A DNA stretch of 64,000 nt from Bolinopsis microptera (lineage: Eukaryota > Ctenophora > Tentaculata > Lobata > Bolinopsidae), in contig NC_087074.1 of NCBI RefSeq assembly GCF_026151205.1, forward strand, positions 13,973,167 to 14,037,166, in the 5' to 3' direction. Each line of letters begins with the position of its first letter. Positions within the stretch are counted from its first letter, which is position 1. Both the position numbers and the translations under genes were made by a program. The notes beneath the pieces were generated by a model. The model ran no database searches. It was not told where the DNA came from and saw only the letters and a list, made by a program, of their open reading frames with translations. Shown here in pieces: positions 34,696-47,600 of this stretch.

Positions 34696-35695
34696 CTAGT
34701 CCCCAAGGTTGCCATACCCGGCCCAGATGTAGGCAGAGTATCCTAATTTGCTACATAACACGTTGTATACCTCTCTGCTCTCTCATGCACTCCGGCCGCC
34801 GCGCGCGAAAAGGGGTTGCATCGACGCATCGTGTGTCAAATCCTATTATGCTATCCTCTAGTGGGTCACCCTCTCTTAAAAAGGCTGAGCGTCGCCCCAG
34901 TAACCATTTCCAATTTCGTTGTTCGTCGTATTCCATATCACATATTCGCCGCGAAATGGCAGCGCACTTGTATCATGCGCGGAGCAAAAAATTTGCCTTT
35001 AAAAATAAATGTGCTAGGGCATTTAATTTCACATGCTTTTGACGATGATCTTATTCCAAAGTTTCATTTGACCAAAATTTCGTTGTAGTGCTTTGTTAGA
35101 CTCTAATTTGTACCCATAGAAAAGCCCCGACGGCTTTAAAATTAACGGCAATGAAACTTTCCCATGCTTAAATTAACAATAAATAATACATCATTATATC
35201 GTTTCCAGAAGTAATAACTACAGTCAAAATACAGAGAACGCATTGTTACAAACAAAGCCAACTAACATAACAATAAGTTATATATCTCAAATCAAAACTA
35301 TATCGTTAAGGTGGTCAGAGCATGGCTGTTGAGTGAACTGTTCTCATGTATCTTAGACATGCGTATCAATAAAAGTTGGTAGTACATATAAGAAACTACA
35401 CCTGCACGCGGTACAAAAAACAACGGAAAATCGTAGAAAATTCCAATAATTTAATAGTGTAGGGTAAGCAGGATAGCCAATAATGAATGTGCTAAATAAA
35501 AAAAGCAAATAAAAGTATAGCATTGAATGATGTTGTTGGACACATTGATGATAGAATGCTTATATTTTTGATGTTTCCTGTATATATAACGACAAGAGTC
35601 ACACAAATCAAGCTAAGAGTAAGATGTTAGTGTTCCATTAGTGATGATCTAACGATTTCAAAAATCATGCACAGTCTACATTTCCAAGGAGGGTT
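34696..35695. other. Gap between repeat cluster and Y-box 3' end
   Basis: 34705-34868 is another copy of the dispersed GGTTGCCA...CTATCCTCTAGTGGG repeat of 9500-9566, with a GC-rich insert at 34787-34806. The remainder up to 35695 is the probable 3' untranslated and flanking region of the Y-box gene; no gene recognised. Confidence 0.5.
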
Positions 35696-38600
35696 CTAAG
35701 CACTTGTTGCTTCAGCTCCGTTCCGTTCAGTTGGTTCTCCTTGGCTGCGACGGTTGCGGTACCTTGGTCTGCCGCGTCGGGGGGCTTGTTGGTCCTTGTT
35801 CATGTTATCTCCCTCGTGTCCCCGATCTTCTCCGTCATTGTAAGAGTCTCTTCTGTTGTCGTCATTTCTACCTCGACCTCTGTTACTAGGGTTTATTACT
35901 TTATTAGATATGGAACTAAGGAAATCTAAAAACTGATTCATAACATTAGGTATTAACGCCGTTTCGGTTACACGCCTTTGTCAAGACATACATTGGTGAT
36001 ACACTTTACAAGTCTCAAGAGAGCGCGCATACTGACAAATATTGCAATCTATAAATACGGAACAGTCATAATTGTACTTAACCAGTAAGAATGAGCAAGG
36101 ATTACTTGAAAATATATTTTTTGATTTATTTGTGATAAGATATAACTTGACCAACCTCTGTCTGGGACGGTAATCATGGAACTCGTTATAGTCGCTGTTC
36201 CTGTAATAAGTAGCTCCTCTGCCACCACGACCACGTCCTCGCCCAACAGATGATCTGCCGGCTCCCCGGCCTCGTCCTCGTTCTCCGCCTACTCCACGAG
36301 ACATGGACCGTCCACGTCCTCCTCTTCCTCGGGGTGGAGCACTTGCGCTTGCTCCTGCTCCTCCGGTCTCATCGGATCTGGAGACGGAGTAACAAGTTTG
36401 AGAATTTAGTTGACGTCGATGATTAACATTCTAAATTATTACATTTAATTAACTTTATTATTATCATGTGGTCTATTGTCAGACTGCTAACCATACGATT
36501 GTGAAAGTGGGATGCACGAGTTCAGAAGGTTCTCATTGAAATGACAAACAATATCTTATTCAGGCCGGAAACAAGTTGCTGATGGGTCATCATATCACTG
36601 TCCATGAAGCAGCCCACATGATGTCTATAGTTTATATTCCACCTCGTGATGTCGCGCACGTGGAACTAATTACTAGATGTCGCGCATGTGTTTCTAATTA
36701 CTAGATGTCGGCAGCTATGTTCTAAGTGGTTCACGTTACAACGACAACATCATTTTCCAAATTTCAAATTAAGGACATGCTACTAGGCAACGCCTTCAAA
36801 GTTAATATGTAATTATTAATTAAAATATATGATTATCGTGGTCAGATCATCGTTTTCCATCACAGCTGCCTTCATATTGGGAGCGACTACCAACTCCCAA
36901 GCTTATAACTATAAGCGTGAGCTGCCCCACCTCCACTTCTCTAAGGTTGTAATATTTCGGCAGGCAGAGGATGGCTCTTTACAGCGACGGAGGCTTGACA
37001 TCGCCTGACATTTGGTTGGTGATTGTTATTGTTTCTACGGCGTTGGTTTCCATACTTCTCAACCCACTCGTCCTCCGACACAATTTCTGCAAGAAGAGAA
37101 GCCTCCCTCGAGACCTGTACATGGCTCTTGCAACTACTGACTTTCTTACAAGCGTTGTGATGACCACATTTTACAGCATCGTGATTTTAAAGCCAAAGGA
37201 AGATTACTGTGAAGAATATGAGTATTACTTGTACGCAAGACCTGCAACAATGACAGAGAATGTTGTAAGCAGTTTTTTGTGGTACCTCATGTTTAGTCCT
37301 GTCATCCTGACTTCAGTTTTGGCAACAGGGAGATGGTATCAGATAAAATATCCCTTCAGAGTTTTGAAAAGAAGTCTGATCGAGACGGTAACTGCTGTGC
37401 TTTGTCTTCTCATTATGGTATATTATATTGTTTCTCAGGTCTACGAATCTCCTCGATCACTTATGGTAATTTCTATACAGAAAGCATTGCAACGAGCTCC
37501 GTTTGGCCAAGAGAGTTTACAATTATTAACCGAGATACTGGGTATTATTTTATCACTGACAGCCACTGTGGCATCAGTTTTGACTATCCGAGACATTGCC
37601 AAAACCTCTCGAATACCTAGGACTACTGAGCAACCAGGCAGACGACTGAAAAGTGCAATAAAAATAGCATTGCTGAACGCTGGGAGTACAGTTCAGATGT
37701 TATTAGTCATAGGCAGGGTTATCATGGTTAAGCAAGACATGCACGGAACTTTCTTATTAGCAATCTTCAACACCATACTATCAAGTTTCCTGCCTATACT
37801 GATGTCAAGTTACAATCCTATTGTTTATGTTCTTCTGTCGAAAGGGAATGTCATTACTTGGCCACAGAACAGGGTTGTTTCGACCACAGTCGAGGTTACG
37901 GTACTCAGTCCATAGATATCGGAAAACAATCGACTAGAACATTCGGTGGATACCGCGCTAATCATGAACTTTAGACTTTAATGAGAATTTTGTGAACGAA
38001 AATATTACCGTCTGTATATGTAGATTAACTAATATAGATGTAATACGTTGATTAATAAATTCGTAAATTTGACTAGTATCATTTATTCTAAGAGAAAGAA
38101 TGTTAAATCAGAACTATCGTTGAACTAACCGTACTGAGTAGTAATTTCTTCCGCCTGGTCGAGAATCCCGATAGTCTACTTCTCTGGGATGATCTCTGCC
38201 GTCTCTTCGAGGCTCCTCGCTACGAGAGTCGTTCCTGCGATCGGAGCGACGTCTCTCGCGTCTCGGCTCGGGAGATCTCCTGCGCTCGCGCTGTCCCTCA
38301 TCTCTGCGCTCGCGCGGTTCGCGTGGTCCTTCGTCTCTGCGCTCACGTGGTTCGCGTGGTCCCTCGTCTCTTCGCTCGCGCTGTCCTCCTTCGTCTCCCT
38401 CACGTTCCTCTCCCTCACGTTCCGAATCTCGGTACCTACGTCTACCTCCTCCCCGACCCCTGAATCCTCCACGCCCACGTCTGAGACGAGGTGAGCTAAG
38501 GATACGAGATATAACTAGTCAATTTGAAATCATAAGGGTGATACAAATGTGATGCAAACTTTAAAGGGACCGTATTTATAAGTTTCTAACACTGACCTAG

Positions 38601-41600
38601 GTCTTCTATCACGAGCATAGATAGAACCTTTAACAGGACTTCCGTCCGGACCAGTTACATTGAACGCCTCGTCGCCTTTAGCACCGCGTACAACATCAAA
38701 CACAACTTCTTCATTATCTCCCACACTTCGTTTCAGCTTCCTTGGATTGTTCTTCGATATGGCGGTCTGAAATTTGATAGTATAGTGAGATTTTTACGGG
38801 TGTCTCGTTACATCAGCCACCAACTTCCGCAGGCTTTTGACTAGGCAAGCCTGGATTTGATAATGTGAGAAACAACTACTAAACTGTGTTCCTTAAATTC
38901 CTGATCTTTGCGATAGTATGAGCTAGTCAAACCTGAAGAACCTGGCCCATCGAGCCTAATTCAGGCACTCGAGGTGCAGAGCATTTCCTAACTAAAAGCG
39001 GAAGAGAACGCGCGGATCCAGCGCGCGTAAAATTTGGTCAGGGATCGCTGAAGAGTGTTGTTCTTTCTACAGCAAAGAGTTGGTAAAACTAGCAATAGAG
39101 AGCATTTCTCGTGTTTCCTTCGAGAGTGTTCCAGTAGGGGTGATAGGCAGAAAGACAGTTAACAAACATTTTTTTCGGCAGAAGGCTCAAAAGGGGACAA
39201 TGTTATTGACTAAAACAAAAGACTCCGGAACTTTCAGGATATTGACGAAACTTTGGAGGAAATTATCAGCTTTTCTCTTATTTCATTTAGTCAGGCGAAA
39301 GAAAAACAAGTAAGTTCAGACGGTGAGAGATACACACTGTATATGATGACTAAGTCAAGAAAGTAGGTTATCTGGCGCCGGATGCAGTTGAGGCGAATGA
39401 TCAGACGACTGTTTCCCCCTCATGGCAGTTTAATCTACAGATGGGGAAATTTGAGAATAGTTCATACTTTTTCTACCACTATCAAGCTATAATGACTGAG
39501 TCAGCGGCACGATGGTACTTTGGGCCCAGTTTTTGACTGCCAGTGAACTAGGTCAGTAACTTAAACGATCTTAGTTATAGAGATGTTCAAAATTGCAAAT
39601 TTTCCGTCAGTCCTGATACGTACCATTAAATACATGTAAAATCCGGATTGGAGTATTATTTATGAGTCGCATTGTTGTAATGTATTCTGGGTAAAATTAT
39701 CTTTATCCCGGTTGTTGCGACAAGTAAAAATGCTCTTATTAGGGAAAGGAGATTACTCGACGTTTCAATGTAACTACATCGTATTCATGATCTAAAAACA
39801 AGTGTTAAAAATTCAAAACGTAAAAAAAAAAAAATCTGACTTCTACAAGCGGTACATTGACGACGCCACCAGCACAGCTGTAACAAGAGAAGAAGCTCTA
39901 GCACTTGTTCAGAGTATCGCAGACCAGGACCCTGACAAGAAACTCAAGTGGGAGGTAGAGTTTCCGGAGAACGACCAAGAGTTCATCCCATTCCTTAACA
40001 CAGAGCTTAGAGTGGAACCTGATGGAACTGTGACGAGCCGCTTGTACCGTAAGCCACAGCAGAAAGACATCACACTTCACAAGAATTCATGTCACCCAGA
40101 ATCTGTGAAGACGAACACCGTGATCAACCTGTATAAAGAAGCGGACAAGATCTCGTCAGGACCTCAGGAGAGAGAACATTCATACAGCATTTTAGACCGT
40201 CTTATGACTAGAAACGGGTATCAAACACCCAGAAATTATTCCAACAGACGTCGTAGTAGTATTAGTAATAGAAATAGGGAGGATAACAGAACAGTGCTTA
40301 AGTTAGATTTTATCTCAGACAGTATCAGTAACAGAATTAGGAATCATATTAAACAGAACAATTTACCTATTAAAGTTATATTTTCCCCAGCTAGAAAACT
40401 AAGAAATATTGTGTGTAATAACAGACCGTATGATAAGAGAACCTGTATTATTAACTCCTGTAAAATTTGTCCTTTATTAATAGATGTGGATACTGGTGGG
40501 GAGGTGAAACACATTTGTTTACTTTAATAGTAAGCACATGTTCAGCGGGTTGAGGAGGTGAAACACATTTGTTTACATTAATAGTAAGCACATGTTCAGC
40601 GGGTTGAGGAGGTGAAACACATTTGTTTACATTTTTAGGGTAAGCACATGTTCAGCGGGTTGAAGAGATGATACACATTTTGTATTATAGAAGGCTTGTA
40701 ACACTTGTAACGCTTTCTTGTTACCCCCCTTTGAAGGCCCCGAATTATTTTCTGAACGAAAGCTCAAAAATAACCGAGAAATCGACCTTCTTATTAACTC
40801 ATTTTGATGACTGTTTCTGACCTAAAATTGCACGAAAAATCGATTTAGCTAGGTTTCAGAACCTATAAACACTTACTTATCCCTCAAAATTGATGTTTTA
40901 TAGTTGATACGAGCAACAAGCAACATATGTTTTGATCCTTCGGTTCTACTCATGACCTAGGCAGTTAAGCTGAACCCGACAGATAGAGGCAATCCTCACC
41001 TTAACTGATCAAACTGGTACTAACACAATTTTCAGATATAAATGTTCTTTGCGATACGTTTATTGCAGCTTTGCAACTTGAGTGAAGACCAGAGTACGAA
41101 AACACACAGCAGGTAAGCAACTCACTTTTGGTGACTGTTCCTCACGAACATTCTGATCCTGTAACAATTTAGTATACGGTAGCTTAGAAGTGAAACCCAC
41201 TTATTGTAGTACCAACTATGGTCATACGAGACTAAGGAATAATATACATAAATAAGTTACATAATAAATGACCATATATATAACAAACATATGAACAGGG
41301 AGATCGTCTCCTTAACAAATCGAACAGGTACTATCACAATTTCCAGAGCAGGTACTATCACAATTTCCAGAGCGTAATTTTCACAATTTCCAGAGCATAA
41401 CAAAGTCAAAAGAAACACAACGAAGGTAGGTTACCAACACCACAATATAACAATTATACTAACAACTGAATTAAATTTATTCTGACGACGGGCAGCCCTG
41501 ATGTGCTCCGTCATCCTCAACGAGCGACCACTTGTAATAGAGGTGTTATGTCATGTGACACCGATCCGTCCAATCACAAACAGGACGAGTCAGCAGATCG

Positions 41601-44600
41601 ATATCGTGTGTTTACTTTCCTTATCTTTATTTGACCCTCTGTTCACATTGTTATCTCTACCACATCTCGGCTCGGCAAGGTCCACGTGCAATATCTGTAC
41701 CGCGGTAAACACGCCATGATTACGTCATGAACTTGAAATAGTGTGATTGTTGTACTTATATAACCGTGCCCATTGCCCACATACAATACAAACTGTTGGG
41801 GGGGGGGGGGGGATTGTAGGAACTTATCGTCCAGTCATGAACAGAATATTAACATAATTTTTTAGTTATTTAAGCAGACCTGGTCATTTAAAAAAAATCA
41901 CTGTCCACTTCCCTCAAAAAAACAGGTTTAAAATTAACAAGTTGGGCACACACGAATGCGATGTCGCTCAGATAAGGCAACATCTTCGCCACAACTTTGT
42001 TTCCCAAAATCTTGTACCGCTTCAGATAGCCAATAGAGCGTTCCACGTGGATGCGGGCGATGCTGACTTTTCTGCTGGCTGCTACTTCTTCCGGCGTGAA
42101 CTGAGTCTTGCCCCACATCCCCGCTGGGATGTTTAGTGTAACTCCTGAAATTTAATTCGCTTTTTATGCTTGTCCTCCTGTATACTGCCTCCTCCTGGAA
42201 CATACAGTTCTTGTCAGTGAAGTCGTGTCCTAGATTCTGTTTTTAAACACTTACTGTCAAAGTTAAGCAAAGCAGCACTCATGGATATATGCATTATTCC
42301 TTTGCTTCCAGTTGGTGTAAACTTAAAGCACAGTTCATCATTTGGATCTCACTCAGTTCACAATCGCGACCTCATATTAGAGTAAATGTTTTTAATAATA
42401 CGCAATTGGACAACTAAACCGAAACATGCTATAACTAAACAATGTTAATGTTCCGTTCCTGATTGAACAGTTAGCATCACAGTCAGTTGGAGGAGCGACC
42501 AACACACTATCAAGATCGGTTGTTTATCTTAAACCCCCCCCCCCCCCAACAGTTTGTATTGTACGTGGGCAATGGGCACGGTTATATAAGTACAACAATC
42601 ACACTATTTCAAGTTCATGACGTAATCATGGCGTGTTTACCGCGGTGCAGATATTGCACGCGGACCTTGCCGAGCCGAGATGTGGTAGAGATAACAATGT
42701 GAACAGAGGGTCAAATAAAGATAAGGAAAGTAAACACACGATATCGATCTGCTGACTCGTCCTGTTTGTGATTAGACGGATCGGTGTAACATGACATAAC
42801 ACCTCTATTACAAGTGGTCGCTCGTTGAGGATGACGGAGCACATCAGGGCTGCCCGTCGTCAGAATAAATGTAATTCAGTTGTTAGTATAATTGTTATAT
42901 TGTGGTGTTGGTAACCTACCTTCGTTGTGTTTCTTTTGACTTTGTTATCATGCTGTGCTCTGGAAATTGTGATAGTACCTGTCCGATTTGTTAAGGAGAC
43001 GATCTCCCTAGCTGCTGTTCCTATGTTGCAGGATCAGAATGTTCGTGAGGAACAGTCACCAAAAATGAGTTGCTTACCTGCTGTGTGTTTTCGTACTCTG
43101 GTCTTCACTCAAGTTGCAAAGCTGCAATAAACGTATCGCAAAGAACATTTATATCTGAAAATTGTGTTAGTACCAGTTTGATCAGTTAAGGTGAGGATTG
43201 CCTCGATCTGTCGGGTTCAGCTTAACTGCCTAGGTCATGAGTAGAACCGAAGGATCAAAACATATGTTGCTTGTTGCTCGTATCAACTATAAAACATCAA
43301 TTTTGAGGGATAAGGAAGTGTTTATAGGTTCTGAAACCTAGCTAAATCGATTTTTCGTGCAATTTTAGGTCAGAAACAGTCATCAAAATGAGTTAATAAG
43401 AAGGTCGATTTCTCGGTTATTTTTGAGCTTTCGTTCAGAAAATAATTCGGGGCCTTCAAAGGGGGGTAACAAGAAAGCGTTACAAGTGTTACAAGCCTTC
43501 TATAATACAAAATGTGTATCATCTCTTCAACCCGCTGAACATGTGCTTACCCTAAAAATGTAAACAAATGTGTTTCACCTCCTCAACCCGCTGAACATGT
43601 GCTTACTATTAAAGTAAACAAATGTGTTTCACCTCCCCACCAGTATCCACATCTATAACTGAAAATAAAGATTGTGAGGTGAAGAACGTTGTGTATAAGA
43701 TTACCTGTAAAATCTGTAATAATATTTATATTGGTGAGACGTGCAGGAGGGCACATGATAGGCTCGGAGAGCACCTAAGATATGCTAAATTTCCTTTAAC
43801 TCCTTCTAACACTAGTCAAGCTTTTGCTATTCATTATAACAGTTTACATAGGGGGTCAGAACCCAATTTAGAATTTGAGATTTTAAAAACAGAAAGCAAC
43901 ACAGCTAGAAGAAAGATTGCAGAAGCAATGCTTATTTTGAAGTTCAAACCTAACATTAACAAGAGAGATGAGTTAGAAACAATCAAACGTTTTTTAGTAA
44001 CAAGTACATAATAAACAGGGTGTAACATATTTTATACTTTACAGACAGGGGATTGTCTACACATATGTAGTGATTTTTAGTGATATTTATAGGTTTTGTT
44101 TACTTTCTGAGTACAGGGACCACATCTCACACACGCACACTTCCGCCTCCTATTCAACACACTAACCCTTACAACATCAATCAAACCATATTAGGCTCCC
44201 ACGTTTCACACTTCTCATTGGTCAGTACGATTCCCGCCATTTTCACTCCACACTAGATACATACCTACACACTTCACATCAAGCACCTGTTCACCTGTAT
44301 CGAATTTTTGGATAAAGTTGATTGATTAAAAATAAATTAATGTACACAAATTTTGCCTCAGATATATGTTTTTTTTTTTTTTTTTTTTTTAATTTTTTTT
44401 TTTACGTTTTGAATTTTTAACACTTGTTTTTAGATCATGAATACGATGTAGTTACATTGAAACGTCGAGTAATCTCCTTTCCCTAATAAGAGCATTTTTA
44501 CTTGTCGCAACAACCGGGATAAAGATAATTTTACCCAGAATACATTAAATACAGTTACTTAAAATAACTAGAAATTCACACAATCTAGAACTACCATTAC

Positions 44601-47600
44601 TTTTGGTCAGATGAAATTAGAGTACCTAACATTGGAAGGCAAAAGCACAACTTCCGACGATAACTGTAATGACGACCTGATAAGTGATTAGTATTGATAA
44701 CACAGACCATTACACAGTTATATCACCAGCAGGACAAAATGCTGTGCTTTAATAAACACGTGACCAATGACACATTTCCTTAGTTTCATACTAGAAGTAG
44801 GAGCCAGATGTTTGATAGACATTTCCATCAGTGTAATATGATTTAAAATGCGGATTTTCTATTTGGAGTTAATATTTTTCTCAAAATTTGGAGAGAACAT
44901 TCTTTGACTACACTGACAAATTTTTTGAGTGGGGTCACTGGTTCCTCCGCCCATATACCGTGTAACAGAAGAACTGCTGAAAAGTAGGAGGGACGGGACG
45001 GCCTGCTTATGATTATAATTATAGTATATTGAAATGTAGGTTTTCCCCGATTTAGGGGCGGGATATACTTTAATATACTTAAATATGGTCATCCCCCCAC
45101 CCCGGCCCCCACTATTATTGTACACCATCTGTTCAATGAAACGGATCCTTCAAGACGATCTACTGACTAGAGATGTGGATTCTGCTGGCGAATTGAAGAG
45201 GCATGTTTTTGACAACTACAACTACTACTACTATGTCGGAGCTAAGTCCGATCTACGCCAGATAACCCCCTCCATATATCCCTGTCCCGCATCAGGGTTC
45301 GCAGTTCCTCTTTAGAGTTTGTCCCAACTTCCTTCAGTAACATAGACAAGTAGCTTTGTCTTGGTCGGCCTTGCTGTGCTCTACCGTGCGTAGGTTCCCA
45401 TAAGACTAAATCACTGGCAAGTAGCTCAGGATGCCGGATGCAGTTTCCCGCCATTTTTAATCTCCTGCTTCGGAACTTGTTTGACAGCCTTGGTAGGCTA
45501 CCATACTAAGTTATATTGCTGACCTTGTCCTTCCAGGAGATACCCAGCACCATACGCAACATTTTTGTGTATGTCCCGTCCAACCTTTTCTCTTGAGCCT
45601 TTGTCAGTGTCCAGGTTTCTGATCCGTAGAGCAGTACTGATTCACAAGCCGCTATGAACAATCTAATCTGGAGGCTCTTTGAGAGTTTGTATTTCCAGAT
45701 ATCATTCAGTCTATGTAGGGCACCCCACGCTTTTCCCTTTCTAACCCTTATCTCCCTATCTAATCTGTGCTCTCAATCCAGGAGCCTAAGTAGATGAATT
45801 TTTGACAAATTACAGTAATTCTGGGTTTTGATTAGTCAATAGTGGAGATTGGTTAATTGCCAAGCTATAGCGGATAGCCACACCCGAATAAGAATTCTGA
45901 AATAAAATGGTCCCACATTGTCTAGTTACATGATCTGATTATATTTCGTATATATTGACACTATTCAGGAGGAACTTTAGTGTCAAAAACACTAAAATCT
46001 GGCAGCCAGCCAGCCAGACTTAGAAACGTCTTCTGGAACTAAGCCAATTTGAGTAATGAGATGAGAATATAATAACGACAGGTATTCAGTATTCACACAC
46101 TAGTAGAGAATTATGGTCCAAGAAGGTCTCTACTTTAACACGAACACCTGATGATTTCATTAACTTTTGAACAAGGTATTCATAGCTAATTAGTATCAAT
46201 TACTAGTTTCCAGAAACCCCTATTTTATGTATTAATAAAGTATGTCCTGTTAAGTAGGGATCACATTCCTAGGAACTTGCTCGAATAAATACTGAAATCC
46301 TTTGATTTATTCATGATCTTCTGCAATGAAGTCTGTGTTTAAAGAGTGCTCTCAAATCAAGGGACCCGATAATACCTCGAACAATTCACGATAGGGTTCG
46401 GTTCCAACTCTCGAACAGTGTAAATCAGCTAATCAAGCTATCACTGAAGGTTTAATTTTGGGGGCGCAGCTCTTGTGTAAAATTTAATAATACTACAACA
46501 CATAGATATAGATTTAAGTAAGTAAAGGAATTTATGGAAAGTTTTTGTTACCAACGACTGCAATAAGCCTGATAAACAATCATCAGGCTATGCTATTTCA
46601 AATAATTAGGTCATTTTATATCAAATAAAATTTCTTCAACATTCAGTTATTCAGTAGTTAGAAATTGCGCCCCTAGTTTCCGGCTTGGTGTCAAAACTCG
46701 AGCGAGATTTCAACAGTGCCAAATTCCACAACATGTTTACAGGTATAGTGTATCCAAAACTCTGGGCAGCTCAGGGAGGAAAGACATTGCAAGAAAGATT
46801 ACATGGGGTGGAATCAAAGTTCAGCCCTGGAAGCAATTAGTTTAACCTCATGTGATAAAAGTAGCGAAGCTAAATTAGCTGTTTAATATCACACTGAGGA
46901 CACGGTAGGTTTTCTCACAAAATAAGCCTCTCGTTATTTCTTAGAAAATTCTCTAAGTTTACGATAAAAGCAGTTGAGGACCGGACGAAAGATTTAGTGG
47001 CTTCCCTGTATCTATCATTTCTAGAGCCTAATCGAAGTAAATTCGAAACGAATCGTTAAAGTAACACTTTAAATGTATCAGAGTTAAATTACAGTTGCCA
47101 TACAAGCAGATGACACAGACAAAGATTTCAAACCTGATGGATAAAGATATCTTCATTGTTATCATCCCTAGTAATAAAACCATATCCACTCTTCACGTTA
47201 AACCACTTGACTTTTCCAGTAATTCCGCTAGCAACTGAGGATAAGTTTAGAGTTGCAGGTTGTGTGAGTCATTTCAACATTACAAATTGTACACAATAAA
47301 CGATGAGCGGGAGAACGGGCTGGCAGGGGAACAGACTGGATTCAAATTGCAACTTCACATATTCATTGAGTACATTACAATTTCAAATAGAACAACTGCA
47401 GCACTCGATCTTTAATATGTTAAAACTGCTGATCGAAAATTTTCTATCGATGGGGAGAAATGGCAAATTTCTCGAAGCGAAGGTCTTGAAAATACCATAA
47501 ACACGGGGTATTTTGTCTTGTGAAACGAAGCGATCAACCGAAATGGCAAGGGACAAAATGATGACAATTGGATTCAAGCTTCGTTCATGACGGGCTAGAT

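Larger units (their letters stand above)
39678..44547 (+). mobile_element. Penelope-like element with inverted pseudo-LTRs
   Basis: Arms of about 155 bp (39678-39832 and 44393-44547) are near-perfect inverted repeats, from TAATGTATTCTGGG to AACGT plus an A or T tract. Between them are the C-terminal part of a Penelope RT (39833-40480) and, after a 3.2-kb insertion, a GIY-YIG endonuclease (43657-44011). Penelope elements often carry pseudo-LTRs in either orientation and 5' truncations; this copy lacks the RT upstream of the YIDD box. It sits in intron 2 of the Y-box gene, antisense to it. Confidence 0.88.

Noticed and set aside
38176-38494. Open frames on both strands over Y-box exon 4 other than the called one
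   Set aside because: They are shadow frames of the Arg/Glu-rich coding repeat; only the called frame joins the neighbouring exons in phase.
41501-42844. Two nearly identical 72-residue frames at 41501-41719 (+) and 42626-42844 (-)
   Set aside because: They are the same sequence in the two arms of the giant inverted repeat; no domain and no splice context.
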